Of a stretch of DNA of 64,000 bases, positions 33,765 through 45,876 are shown in pieces. The stretch lies in NCBI GenBank assembly GCA_029204225.1, contig CM055097.1, positions 6,651,676-6,715,675 on the forward strand. The letters are read 5' to 3'. The position numbers and the translations under genes are program-made. Source of the stretch: Diphasiastrum complanatum (Eukaryota > Streptophyta > Lycopodiopsida > Lycopodiales > Lycopodiaceae). Positions within the stretch are counted from its first letter, which is position 1; each line of letters opens with the position of its first letter. The notes beneath the pieces were generated by a model, which saw only the letters and a program-made list of their open reading frames with translations, did not search any database and was not told the origin of the DNA.

Positions 33765-34577
33765 ATGCAATTGAGCCTTCTCCCCTATTGGAACAATGGC
33801 CTCAACCATGTGATCATCACCTTTGCAGATAGGTGGTCTGACACCAACCCACCTTCCCAATCCATAGGAATGGCCTCCATTTTGGCTACCAACCTACATA
33901 CCACCACGTATAGACCTCACTTTGACATCTCTATTCCTCTCCCTAGGCTGTACCTTGACATGCCCCCTGAAGTTGGGAGCTTGAAGCCCTTTGACATGAA
34001 GTATTTTCTCACTTTCAAGGGCACGAGGTACTTGTCTCACGAGGGCAACTTTCGGAGTAGTGCAACTTTTCGGAGTATGCACAATGGGGTGGATGTCATC
34101 GTGGCAACGACATGCAAGCATGAAACAAATGATAAGCTTTTAAGATGGCAACCATGGCGAGGTAGCAAGTGCGACAAAGATCAAGCCATTTTTGATAGCT
34201 ATGAATTTGTGGAGCTTCTCAACTCAACTTTTGGTCTCGTACCAGCTGGGCGATCCCCTGCTTCTTATCGGATGCTCGAGGTTCTAAGTGTTGGAACGAT
34301 TCCTGTTTTGATCGCAGACAATTATGTGAGGCCTTTTGATAGTCTCATTCAATGGCAATATTGTTTGTTGCAATTTTCAACAAACGAAATGCATTTAATT
34401 CTTCCCACTTTGAGAACAATGCCAAGGCTGGAGGTGGAAGCTAGACAGAGATCCTGCCAAAAAGTGTTTGATAAGTTCTTCAAGGATGACAATGTACTAT
34501 TGAACTCTGTGATACGATCGCTAAAGGATCGGTTTGTGGAGAGGCTTCACAACCTTGTAGAACAACACATGATATAG
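33765..34577 (+). CDS. Exostosin-family glycosyltransferase (GT47), N-terminally truncated
   Basis: 270 residues, one uninterrupted frame. LLPYWNNGLNHVIITFADRW, YRPHFDISIPLPRLYLD, YFLTFKGTRYLSHEG, VDVIVATTCKH, then FVELLNSTFGLVPAGRSPAS, YRMLEVLSVGTIPVLIADNY and PFDSLIQW are the C-terminal two-thirds of the exostosin domain and follow the animal EXT1 order (LPYWNDG, RPNFDVSIP, FKGKRYL, TTCKHG, FCLVPRGRRLGSFRFLEAL, PVMLSNGW). Such enzymes work in the Golgi on polysaccharide or glycoprotein chains. The N-terminal signal anchor and about 100 residues of the domain are absent; in-frame TGA lies about 20 codons upstream of the chosen ATG. GRSPAS replaces the usual GRSPSS/GRRLGS and is plausible. 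It may be a truncated gene, a last exon or a young pseudogene. Confidence 0.75.
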   Translation: MQLSLLPYWNNGLNHVIITFADRWSDTNPPSQSIGMASILATNLHTTTYRPHFDISIPLPRLYLDMPPEVGSLKPFDMKYFLTFKGTRYLSHEGNFRSSATFRSMHNGVDVIVATTCKHETNDKLLRWQPWRGSKCDKDQAIFDSYEFVELLNSTFGLVPAGRSPASYRMLEVLSVGTIPVLIADNYVRPFDSLIQWQYCLLQFSTNEMHLILPTLRTMPRLEVEARQRSCQKVFDKFFKDDNVLLNSVIRSLKDRFVERLHNLVEQHMI

Positions 34578-35741
<1,164 letters not shown>

Positions 35742-36147
35742 CTAGGGAAAATCCCTAAGATGAGGATAGGAAAAGACAAGAGAGACAGTGGAGCAAAACC
35801 ACCCAGTCAAACATAGATCCCTCCTGGAGAATCCTCCTAGATCTAGCCCCCAAGCCATGCCATGTGATAGCAAGATGAGAAGAGCTCAACAGTTAACCTA
35901 GACCAAGTCGTCGACGGAATAATCACTACCTCAATATATAGAGAGAGTAGGATCCTGTGCATGAGTCCATGCAATCCCCATGCAGGTCAACTATAAATAG
36001 ATCACAGCTCTTCATGCATACCTCCTGCCTATAACAGTCACACGTACATGCACTACTCCATATGTCTCAATTAGAGTGTCTAGGTCCTCTCAAGGTCATT
36101 AGTCACCAACAGGCCTCGACGTGGAATAAAATCTAGGCATGACACAT

Positions 36148-36220
36148 GTGTCCTTTTGGTTTGCATGTGATTGGAATCCTGAAGATCTTTACTTGGTGGT
36201 TCTTACAGTGGTATCAGAGC
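36148..36220 (+). repeat. End of chromovirus 5' LTR and primer-binding site
   Basis: GTGTCCTTTTGGTTTGCATG through GGTTCTTACA (36148-36207) matches the last 60 bp of the 3' LTR at 41633-41692 with two or three changes. TGGTATCAGAGC follows at 36209-36220. Upstream of 36148 the sequence no longer matches the 3' LTR, although a TATA-like CTATAAATAGATC lies near 35990. The 5' LTR is therefore truncated or has been replaced. Confidence 0.8.
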
Positions 36221-37600
36221 TTGGATCACATCTACCAAGAGGTGGAGCTTGAGGATCTTGGATTTTGCAGTTCTTTTGGTGTAGCTCTTTGCTTCTTCTT
36301 CCAGGTGTTGGAATTCAATTTCAAGTAGGTGGATTCTCATATCCTTGGTGTACTTCCAGCCTAAAGATCATAATTGTGGATTTGCTCCATGAATTTTGAT
36401 GGAAATCATAGTATTTTTGATGAATTTAGTGATTTTTTTTCACCAATAATTGATGGTTTTTGCAAGAAATTGGTTATAGTATCTGGTGTAGTACGTTTTA
36501 CAGATTTTACTTACTGTTTTACAGTCATTAATTACAGAATTTAATGATTGCATGTTGTTTGAAAAGTCAAAAGGTTGATTAGATAGTGATTTTGGACCAA
36601 AAATTAGGGTTTTTGGGCCATAAATGGGCTATAGAAACCATGTTTGACTTGAATCAAAACTTTTAGTGCATGCATGCAATGGAATTACAGGGATTTGGGT
36701 CTGATTGCATGAATTTGTAGATTTTCTCCACAAATTTTGGTCAAAATTGGTCAAAAAACAAGGTTTTTTGATGATTTTTGGACTAATTTTGGGGTAGATC
36801 TCAAAATTCTTGGCCAAGATATGGTATGAACGTTTTCATAGATGTAATGAGCTGTACCTAAGCTTTCATGAAGTTTGGTAGGGATTAGACACCATTAGGG
36901 GGCTCAAACCACCCAAAAATAGTGTATTTTTTGTGATTTTTGAGCATGAATACCTCTCAATTGGGGGTCTGAACCTGTTGGTTCTTGTTACAAGCTTAAA
37001 GATATCTTGGATTGCCTCTGTTTTGAGCCATATTTCAGCCAATTTGGATAGATGTGCATTAGACACCAACATATTGAAGTTTTGCTTGTTGAAGGAGGCC
37101 AAAATGGCATTTTTTGCATGATTTGAGCTTATGATTGCTTGCTGGACTTGTTATAAGCTTCTATGCCTCTGCTTGTAACCTCTGATCCAAGGCTTATTGG
37201 GCTGGGATGTGATTTTTGATGATTCTTCTCTCCAAAAGTGCGCCCTCGTACCTGTTTTTTGTGCATTTATTTCTCGCAGGTGAAACCTAGGTGGCAGTGT
37301 GATGTGGCAAGTGCCTTGTAGACCCACTCTCCCTCCATACTGTGCTTTACAGCGATCAATTTGATGTCCTGTAGAGAAAGTTATGGTCGTCTGAAGTTTG
37401 GCAATTTTTGAACTAAAATTTGCAAAATTTTGGAATTGTTCTGATGCATGCATGCTTGTAAATCAATATAGTGCTTTCCTGATGATGGAAATGTATGGAT
37501 AGACTTGTATGCATGCTTAAATGCATGTTGCATGTGTAACCAGTGATTTTGATCAATAGAATTCTTGCATGTAACTGTTGAATCAAGTGAGAGCTTCGTT
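36221..37600 (+). other. Long untranslated leader of the chromovirus
   Basis: About 1.4 kb without gene motifs, between the primer site and gag. TTTTTG-rich. Short open frames on both strands show no family resemblance. Confidence 0.55.
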
Positions 37601-38205
37601 TGCTCCGAATTTGGGCTTTCAGCCTGGACCATTTTTGGGGGAGAAGAAAGAGAAAAAACCTGAAATTGTGGATGACTAGTTAACCAAGTGGACCGGTTAT
37701 TTTAATCTACACAGAATTCCTGAGGAGAAAAAGACAGAGAGTATTATTCTGTTCTTCCGTGGTAAAGCTTCGTCGTGGTGGCGTGATTTGCAACCTAAAC
37801 CTACCACATGATGGGACGAGCTTAAGGTGTTTAGAAAGTCGTTTGTGGTTGTGGACGACTCACATTTTTACCAAAGATTTGTGAATTGCAAAATGGGTAC
37901 TCGGAGTTTGGACTCGTACCTACAAGATTTTATGGATTTATGGAATAAAGTCCCCTCATTCGATGCAAAACTAGCACTGTGGTAGTTTATCCTAGCTCTG
38001 CTGCCCGCAGATTATCAGAATGATTTAATAAGCATCATGAGATAGATTCTGAGAAGCATGTTCTCTCTTTTCAGGTGGGTAAAGATATAGTTACATTGTT
38101 TGGAGACAATTTTGTACATCCATCTGGGATGAGTTCATTTGCTAATGTAATGGAAATTTTTGATTCGCAGTATGAAGCTTATTCTTTATTTGCTAAGCCA
38201 TATCT
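37600..38205 (+). pseudogene. Chromovirus gag
   Basis: In broken frames: LTKWTGYFNLHRIPEEKKTE, SIILFFRGKASSWWRDLQPK, ELKVFRKSFVVVDDSHFYQR, FVNCKMGTRSLDSYLQDFMD, LWNKVPSF, LALLPADYQNDL (37680-38025). This is the gag capsid domain with the SWWR and LPADYQ signatures. Two in-frame stops lie within. The protease is not recognisable: after about 38040 the sequence passes through SSFANVMEIFDSQYEAYSLF directly to the RT linker, so protease sequence appears deleted. Confidence 0.75.
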
Positions 38206-38208
38206 GAA

Positions 38209-39650
38209 ATGCATCTAAGTAGCTGTGAATTGTCAAAAATTCTTAACTCGGTAGACTTAGATCAAGAGCAAATTGAGAAGAATAAGTTACTGTCTGAATT
38301 TAAAGATGTATTTCCAGAAGAATTACCTCATGGAATACCGCCGTCCAGATTGGTAGACCATAATATTGAGTTAATTCCAGGTAGTCACCCTATCTCTAGA
38401 CAACCTTACAGGTTCTCTTAGAAAGAAGAGGTAGAGATTACTAAGCAAATTGAAAATTACCTAAAGATGGGTCATATTCAGCCAAGTAAGTCACCTAGGG
38501 GCGCTCCTGTTCTTCTGAAAGCAAAGAAAGATGGAGGCTTCAAGATGTGTGTGGACTACGAAGGGTTGAATAAGGTAACTATTAAAAATGAATATCCTTT
38601 GCCTCATATGGATGATCTCGTAGATCGATTAGGTGGAGCTAAATACTTCACAAAGATAGATCTTAGAACCGGATATCATCAGATTAGAATTCATCCGGAT
38701 GACGTGCAGAAGACTGGTTTTCGGACGAGATTCGGTCACTATGAATTTCTCGTGCTTCCTTTTGGGTTGACGAATGCACCAGCTACGTTCCAACAGATGA
38801 TGAACGATCTTTTTCGTCCATATCTAGGGAAGTTTGTGGTTGTATTCTTAGATGATATTCTCATCTACAGTAGAACACTTAAGGAGCATTTGAGTCATCT
38901 TAGTACTGTCTTAGATATTCTCAAACAAGAGAAACTCTACGCTAAGGAATCTAAATGTGAGTTCTTTAAGCATGAGTTGTTGTACCTCGGTCATAAGATC
39001 ACCCGTAGTGGGTTGGAGATTGACGAGAGTAAGGTCAAGACAATGCTTGAATGGCCGATATTGAAGATGGTTAGAGAAGTTAAATCTTTTTTCGATTTTA
39101 GAGTTTTCTTTTGTAAGTCAATTGAGGATTATGCTAAAATGGCAGCACCCTTAAATAATTTGACTAAAGGCAGAGTTAACAAAAAGAAAAAGAGAGGTCA
39201 ACCTAGCGAGCCTATTGAGTGGAATGATGAATTTAGCCAATGCGGTGAGAAACTCAAACAAATGGTTGCGTCAGCTCCCGTTTTACAGATCGCGAATCCT
39301 GATTTACCTTACGTCGTCGTGCAAACTGACGCAAGTGATTCGGCGATAGGGGCATTCCTTCTACATGAGGATAGGTTGATAGCGTTTGAAAGCAAAAAAC
39401 TCACGGGGCCTCAGTTGCATTATACAACTCATGAGAAAGAGTTATTTGTTGTCATTCATGCACTTAAAACCTGGAGGCATAACCTTTATGGTAGTCAATT
39501 TATAGTGTATACTATTCACCATTTTCTGAAGTTCTTTTGTAATTAGAACGATCTAAGGGGTCGTAAAGCTCACTGGGCTAAGATTATGAAGGAATTTGAT
39601 CATGAGATCCGAGGGAAGCTCTAACCAAGTTGCGGATGCGCTTAGTCGGA
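38209..39650 (+). pseudogene. Chromovirus reverse transcriptase-RNase H
   Basis: The linker (KDVFPEELPHGIPPSRLVDH, then SRQPYRFS and a TAG) leads to a 359-codon frame from 38467. Fingers: HIQPSKSPRGAPVLLKAKKD, FKMCVDYEGLNKVTIKNEYP. Palm: YFTKIDLRTGYHQIRI, TRFGHYEFLVLPFGLTNAPA, and catalytic VVFLDDILIYSR (FLDD). Then YLGHKITRSGLEID, and RNase H DASDSAIGAFLLHEDR, KLTGPQLHYTTHEKEL, WRHNLYGSQF. It stops at TAG 39544-39546, just before the usual TDHxSLKYF is completed (TIHHFLKFF). RT copies the RNA genome. Two stops and some changes such as the TDH-to-TIH substitution inactivate it. Confidence 0.92.
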
Positions 39651-39909
39651 TTGGTGAATTAAATGAACTTTTATTCACCCAAATTTCCACTGATCTATAT
39701 CTTTCACTGAGAGGAAAATGTGAATCAGATTCTCATTTTGGTCCCATCTAGAAGATGGTGGAGACAGGAAAAAATGAGAATGGAATAGAGATTTACTCAC
39801 AGGGGTCTCAGGTTCCTAAGAAAGATAAGAAGATAGCGGAACATTTCTCTATCCGAGGTGGATTACTTTTTCGGAATAGGAAAATTTGTGTACCAGAGCG
39901 TATGATGAA

Positions 39910-41176
39910 TTAAAGAAGAAGATTCTTTATGAGTGTCATGACTTTCCCTGTGCAGGTCATCCGCTATACACTGGACTTTGGACTTGGTCAGAAGAGAGTT
40001 TTATTGGCCGAAACTCAAGCCATTTTTCGAGTCTTTTGTGGTTAAGTGTAGACCTTGCCAGTTAGCCAAAGCTGAATGCTTAAAGACTGGAGGGTTGTTA
40101 CATCCCCTAGATATCCCTCAGAAGATATGGGAAAGTATATCTATGGATTTTGTGGTTAGACTTCCAATGACCCAATGCCAAAATGATTCTATTCGGGTTG
40201 TGGTAGACAGGTTGACAAAGTTAGCTACTTTTATACCACTCAAGTCAACTGCTAAGGCTTCAGATTTAGCCCAGATCTATTATTTAGGCTTGATGGACTA
40301 CCAAGTGATATAGTTAGTGATAGAGATCCTAAATTTACAGGTCACTTCTGGTCAGCTGTATTCCATAAGCTTGAAACCTCACTTAGTTTTAGTTCTTCTG
40401 ATCATCCTGAATCAAATGGCCAGACTGAGAGAACTAATCAGACTATGGAGGATATGTTGAGAACTTATGTGTCTCACAGGCAATCTCCGTGGGAAGATTA
40501 CATTCCTTTAATTGGGTTTGCTTATAACAGTAGGAAACATTCTGCTACTGGTTATAGTCTGTTTATGCTGATGTACGGTTTTCAACCTAGATCTCCGATA
40601 AATGTGGAGACAAAGCCTGTTAACATGCAGAAAGCTGCAGATTTCTTGCATGATCTACGTGAAATGTTGCAAGTGGCCCGTGATTGTATCCGGAGTGCTC
40701 AAGATAGAGCTAAGCACTATGCCGATCTTAAAAGGTCTCCCAGAGATTTTAAAATTGATGACTGGGTATGTCTTAGAATACCTAAGGATTCTAAGACTAT
40801 GAGTACATGGAAGCATTATAAATTGTCTACGAGATATTGTGGACCGTTTTGGATTATAAAGAAAATTGGTTCTTTAGCTTACGAACTAGATCTTCAGAAC
40901 AAGACTATAGCTCACCCTGTGTTTCATGTAAGCCATTTAATATTAAGTTTACATGAAGGTGACGTAGTTGGTTCAGAGGAAGATCTTACTCATTTGGAGG
41001 ACTCATCGCTTAGTGTTCCTTTGGAACCTAAAAAGGTACTTAGAACCAGAGATAAACAATTGAGAAATTGTTCTATCTCTAAGTGCTTGATCAGGTGGAA
41101 GGGACAGGCTGAGGATGATGATTCATGGGAGAGGGTCGAAAGCATAAAGAAGAATTTCCCTGGTTTTCATTTCTAG
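39910..41176 (+). pseudogene. Chromovirus integrase and chromodomain
   Basis: Zinc-binding region HDFPCAGHP and FESFVVKCRPCQLAKAE (HHCC type). Core: IWESISMDFVVRLPMTQ (first Asp), VVVDRLTKLATFIPLKST, a stop near 40312, then SDRDPKFTGHFW (second Asp), SSSDHPESNGQTERTNQ with the catalytic Glu. The 243-codon frame from 40445 continues YNSRKHSATGYSLFMLMYGF, the GPY module STRYCGPFWIIKKIGSLAYE, AHPVFHVSHLI, and a chromodomain (KKVLRTRDKQLRNCSISKCL, IRWKGQAEDDDSWE). Integration and targeting would be its roles. A stop and a frameshift disable the core. It is the same family as relics at 2.5-3.0 kb and, more distantly, 16.9 kb. Confidence 0.92.
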
Positions 41177-41190
41177 AGATAGAAATGGTT

Positions 41191-41692
41191 TAAGGGGGGA
41201 AGAATGTTATGTCCATGTCTTGTACAAGGGAATTGAAATAATTTCTGACGTGGATAGCCGGTCACTCCAGTTGTATGTGGTTATTAGTTATGCTACGTCA
41301 TTCCGGACGTGGTCGTATTAAATAATTAATAATCATATGAGGGCCTAGACCTATAATTGGACATAGGAGCACATGCATGGTGAAGACTGCTATAATGCAA
41401 GAATAGGAGGTCAATAGCTCAATTTAGGTTGCATGGGGATCCTAAAGAGAATATTCTCTCTGTCTTGAGGAGAATAAGTCTAGTGGAAACTCACCCATTC
41501 TCCTATTGTGAATTGTGATTCTTGAGCCAGTTTCTCCTCTCCTCTCTTGTATTCTTCACTATGGCTTGGGGGTGGATTGGTTAGGGTATTGACTAGCCTT
41601 TCTACATTGGTTGGGTGGTTCATGCTCCACAGGTGTCCTTTTGGTTTGAATGTGATTGGAATCCTAAAGATCTTTACTTGGTGGTTCTTACA
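41191..41692 (+). repeat. Chromovirus 3' LTR with polypurine tract
   Basis: TTTAAGGGGGGAAGAA (41190-41204) precedes TGTTATGTCCATG; the LTR ends TTCTTACA at 41692 (488 bp, TGT...ACA ends). Only its last 60 bp are found at the 5' end of the element. Confidence 0.85.
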
Positions 41693-42003
41693 CTTGTTTC
41701 TACTCATGAATACAAATTCAAATCCCCAAGATACACTAAGCTATAAATCTTCCAAATGGGTTGATCTTATCCAAAAGAAAAGTCCATCACCTTCATGTAA
41801 TCTCAAATACATGAAACATTGGGTGATTTACCTTATTTCAGAAATCAAATCCAAAAGCTGAAGAAATTTCACTCCAATTTCTTGCAAAAAATAAGGCTTA
41901 TTGGTACAAATCTTCTTAGAATATCCAAATATTCTAAAATACCACAATTCAGTCATCTAAAATCTCTAAGAGATCCATCAAGTCTCAGACAGTTATAACT
42001 CAA
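41693..42003 (+). repeat. Dispersed repeat, copy 2
   Basis: 41783-42003 matches 18201-18423. 41693-41782 is the extra 5' part not present in copy 1. The copy ends abruptly at the gypsy LTR starting 42004, so the repeat was hit by two insertions. Confidence 0.8.
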
Positions 42004-42730
42004 TGTAGTGGGCTTCTTTCCTTGCCTAACCTCAATCCAAGATCTAATCAATCTAGCATCAAAGAGACGAAGTTAGTTGTCACGCATAGATTCGTTCCCA
42101 TGAGAGCGATAGTATAGTTCAGATTTTAGCATGAACATCCACTAACACTACCATCCATTAACAATACGATCCACAACAAGATAGCTTACTCTTTCTCTCT
42201 CTCCCTTTCTCTCTCATAAAAAGTAGAACAACATGCAATCCCAATAACAATCAGATCCAACAATTAGCAAAATCCAAAGAAAGCATGAGAGATGGAGGAA
42301 AAGTGATAGAGAGCAAGGACATTCGTCAATCCATTTCAGAAGAGAACCAATCTGCTTTATTGAAATGAGAAAATGAACATGTGTAGGAACTCGAGTTGGT
42401 CCCTTTCTATAGTAAAGAGGAGGACCCTAGCCTTTGAATCCTATTGGTCCATTTCTGCCTCCCTAATTTTTCAAATTTAAAAAAAGAGTGGGAACCATCC
42501 AAATTGGAGGGAAACCCAACTTTATTCACTAACTTGACATTTAGGCCCTGCGACATTAAAAGTCCCGCAAAAAGGCCTAAAGTTCTTTTATTGACTTTCA
42601 ACGAATCAAATCTCTATGTGATTATCGGGTTGGACTTACACACGCAGGGTGCCAAATCCCTCTCACTTACTAACTAGGGTTAGGGTTGCCTTGGGATCCA
42701 CAAACCCTCCAACAGTATCCCCCACCAAAT
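42004..42730 (-). repeat. Gypsy 3' LTR (minus strand) and polypurine tract
   Basis: In minus orientation TGTTGGAGGGTTTGTGG starts at 42714 and ends GCCCACTACA at 42004 (711 bp). Before it the minus strand reads TTGGTGGGGGATAC, the purine tract. The inner sequence near 42600-42690 resembles the block at 1895-1990. No second LTR lies in the window. Confidence 0.75.
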
Positions 42731-43460
42731 TTGGTGGCGGTCCCACGACACCTGTGAGATGCAATTATTGGAGACTTTTATTAGCTTCGCGACGAATCTT
42801 TATTAAATGGTACTGTACCTTCTCCACAAATTCGAGTCGGGTAGTATTAAAATTCAAATTATGTGGCAAAAAACAATGATGGGCTCCTGCAATCCACTTT
42901 GAGGTCGTCCAAGATGTGAAGCGAGATTTTCAGGAGCCTCCCATCATTGCTGCACAAAAATATAAACGAGCAACCGGCAACTGATCTTTGATCTTCTCTG
43001 AGGCCATTGGCTTATTTGGATCGAATGCTAGAGGAGGAAGGCAATCATCCTATCTGGTTGCCACTGATGCCAACAAAGTTAAATCTTTTGCAACAAGGGC
43101 AGCCTCAGATACGCGCACCTTGTGTGTGGCTCCCTGAAAGGTGATATAAAACTTGGATTTCTCTTCCTTCCACGTACTGAAGGCAAGAGTGATGAAATCC
43201 ATGTTGATTCTCCCATAAAAGACTTGCTCATGAATACCCATTGCAGTAAGCAGAGGCTCTGCAAGGGTCATCCACTGAGTGACCATGCTTGTGCTAGGAA
43301 GTATCATGATATCCTGCTAACGCATGAACTGCCATCAATCGGGTTTCACATAATTTATGCAACGCTTCATGACATAGTTGTAAAGACTTATCATCATTCA
43401 ACCATTCTGTTGCCGCTATGCGTAAAGATGGAATTAAAAATTCAATCGGCATGACAGCAT
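42731..43460 (-). other. Post-integrase region with an unidentified ORF
   Basis: The minus frame 43307-43050 (85 codons) reads GIHEQVFYGRINMDFITLAF, then KSKFYITFQGATHKVRVSEA, and stops. No family is recognised. It lies between integrase and the polypurine tract, where Tat-clade gypsy elements may carry extra coding sequence, or it could be captured. The rest is non-coding. Confidence 0.4.
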
Positions 43461-45876
43461 CTTGACCATAAACCAGTTGAAAGGGTGCTTGATTTGTACT
43501 ATTTTTGTAAGCGGTTCTGAATGCCCATAATGCTACATACAGTTTATGTTCCCAATTAGACCGACTTGCTTCAACTGTCTTTGTTATAATAGTGCAAAGA
43601 ATTTTATTGGAAGATTCAGCTTGGCCATTCCCTCTGGGATAGTAAGGGGTACTAAATCTATGTATAACAAAAAAATCTTCTAGTAAACACTTTATTTTTT
43701 ATTAACAAAGTGTGTACCCTGGTCACTGACAATCCCAAATCTGATTATAATATTTTCATAGAGAAACTTGGCCGTAGATTTCGCATCAGCAACTTTGACA
43801 GCTTTGGCTTCAACCCACTTGATCATATAATCAGTTGCTACGATAATGTATCATGCCTGAGATCCTTGTGTGGCAGGATGAATAGGACCAACATAATCCA
43901 ATCCCCATTTTTCAAACGGTGCTTGCAATAAAACTGGATGCAAGGGTTCATAGTTTCTGTCTAGTAGGTCGTCATGTTCGCTGGCAAACATCACACGTCT
44001 GAATATAATTTTTTGTGTCCTTATGAAATGTAGGACACCAACAACTTGATGCAAAATTTGCGAACAGTAATATCTGTAGAGAAATGTCCTCCGCCCATGC
44101 CATCATGTGAAAACATGATTAGATCTGGGATTTCATGAGGTAAAACACATCTTCGTAGAATATTGTCTGATCCACGATGATACAATTGTCCTGCAATAAA
44201 TTGATAAGGTTGAGCCTTATGAATCAATTGTCTCTTCTGTACTTTTGTCAAAGAGTCATTCGGTTGTCCTAGCATCAGGTACTCAACAATAGCCACTGCC
44301 CACTCAGGTATCGCTTCGACATAGAACAATGCAGCATCTGGTAATTCATCATCCACTTCAGTATTAACTGGTGCGGATTCGATTCGCAAAACGTGATCGG
44401 CTTGCCTTTCGAACCACAATTCGAAAGTCACATCCAGTCAATAATAGTAACCATCTTGCAATACGTCCAGTATTGCATGTCTTGTTTACCAAATAAAGCA
44501 ACGGCTGGTATCCGTATAAAATGCAAAGTACGTTTCCATAAGGTAGTGACGAAATTTTCGAACAAAAAAAATCATGGATAACGCTTCACGTTCTATTGTT
44601 GAATAATTCTTCTCCGGATCTGTAAGTTCTCTGCTTGCAAATCGTATAAGATAATCCTTCTTATAGTCACCTAGCTGCGTCAAAACTGATCCAATGGCAT
44701 ATTTTGAGGCATCCGTGTGAACATGAAATTCAATCATCCAATCTGGAGAACGCAGTATTGGTGCTGAAGTTAATGTCTTTTTTTAATTTTTCAAAGGCTT
44801 CTAACGCCTCTACTGTCCAAATAGGAACAATAGTCAGTTTATATATAGGTCTTGCTAAATCCGCAAAGAAGATAATAAAAATTCGATAGTAGTTTGCATG
44901 ATCCATAAACACATAAACTCCACGAATCGTTGTTGGCAGTGGCAATGCCACAATAAGCTTGATTTTAGAATAATATGTGGCAATACCATGTCTCGATATC
45001 ACATGCCCAAGCACAACTCCGTGGGAAACCCATATCTGGCATTTTTCTGGATTTAGAGAAATTTGATATTTGCGACATCTTTCAAATACTTTTTCCAATC
45101 GATCCAGGTGGTCTGTATCTGTACTATGGACTCTCATTTCAAGGAATTTCTACAGATAATCTTTAAAATTAGATTACATTACTCTTTGGAACAAACTTGG
45201 TGCATTACAGAGTCCAAACGGCATTACTTTGTAAGCATAGGTGCCCCATTCTGTTGCAAAAGTTGTTTTGTGGCGATCGGCAGGTGCAATCTTAACCTGG
45301 TTGTAACCACTAAATTCATCCAGGAAACTATAAGCTTCCGCTCCAGCAAGGCGATCCAAAATGCTTTCAGTAAAATGTAACGGAAAGTGATATTTCCACT
45401 CACTTTGTTCAAAGCCTTAAGATTCACACAAATTCTCAATTTTCCATTCTTCTTAGGAACAATGACAATCGGTGAGATCCATTCTCGATCTCATAAATGA
45501 AATCGGCGTCAAGCAATCTCTGCAGTTCTTTCTTTATCAGATCCGCAACATTAGGATTACAGTGATAGAACTTTGTAACCTTTGGAACTGCATCAGGTAC
45601 TAAAGGTATGGTATGTTCAATAACTGACATTGGAATACCCTTCAGATCTTGATAAGTCCATCCAAAGCAATCTCTATGCTTAGTAAGTAACATGCAGAGT
45701 GCTTGATATTGTTCAGGATTAAGTTGTGATCCAACTTGTACAATCTTTTTTGGTTCTCCTGGTTCGGGAAGATTCATTGGCTGTGTCCTAGCTGGGCCAT
45801 CGTAAACATCTTTCGAGTCTGGCACATGTTCTTCGGGTTCACGATGTGCTTTAGGTAAATAGGAAATAGTGTCCAA
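43461..45876 (-). pseudogene. Non-chromovirus gypsy pol (RT, RNase H, integrase)
   Basis: In element order: pre-RT and fingers (45876-45440: CFGWTYQDLKGIPMSVIEHT, LLDADFIYEIENGS); palm YSFLDEFSGYNQVKIAPADR and YKVMPFGLCNAPSLFQRVM (45340-45175); thumb CRKYQISLNPEKCQIWVSHG, VLGHVISRHGI (45070-44980); RNase H FHVHTDASKYAIGSVLTQLG, RFASRELTDPEKNYSTIERE, ALSMIFFVRKFRHYLM (44730-44530); integrase GQLYHRGSDNILRRCV, GMGGGHFSTDITVRKF (44220-44050) and APFEKWGLDYVGPIHPATQG (43925-43865), then YIIVATDYMIKWVEAKAVK. Many frameshifts. The YxDD segment falls in a broken stretch near 45140-45170. It is the same broad clade as 24.8-26.3 kb. Confidence 0.88.
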
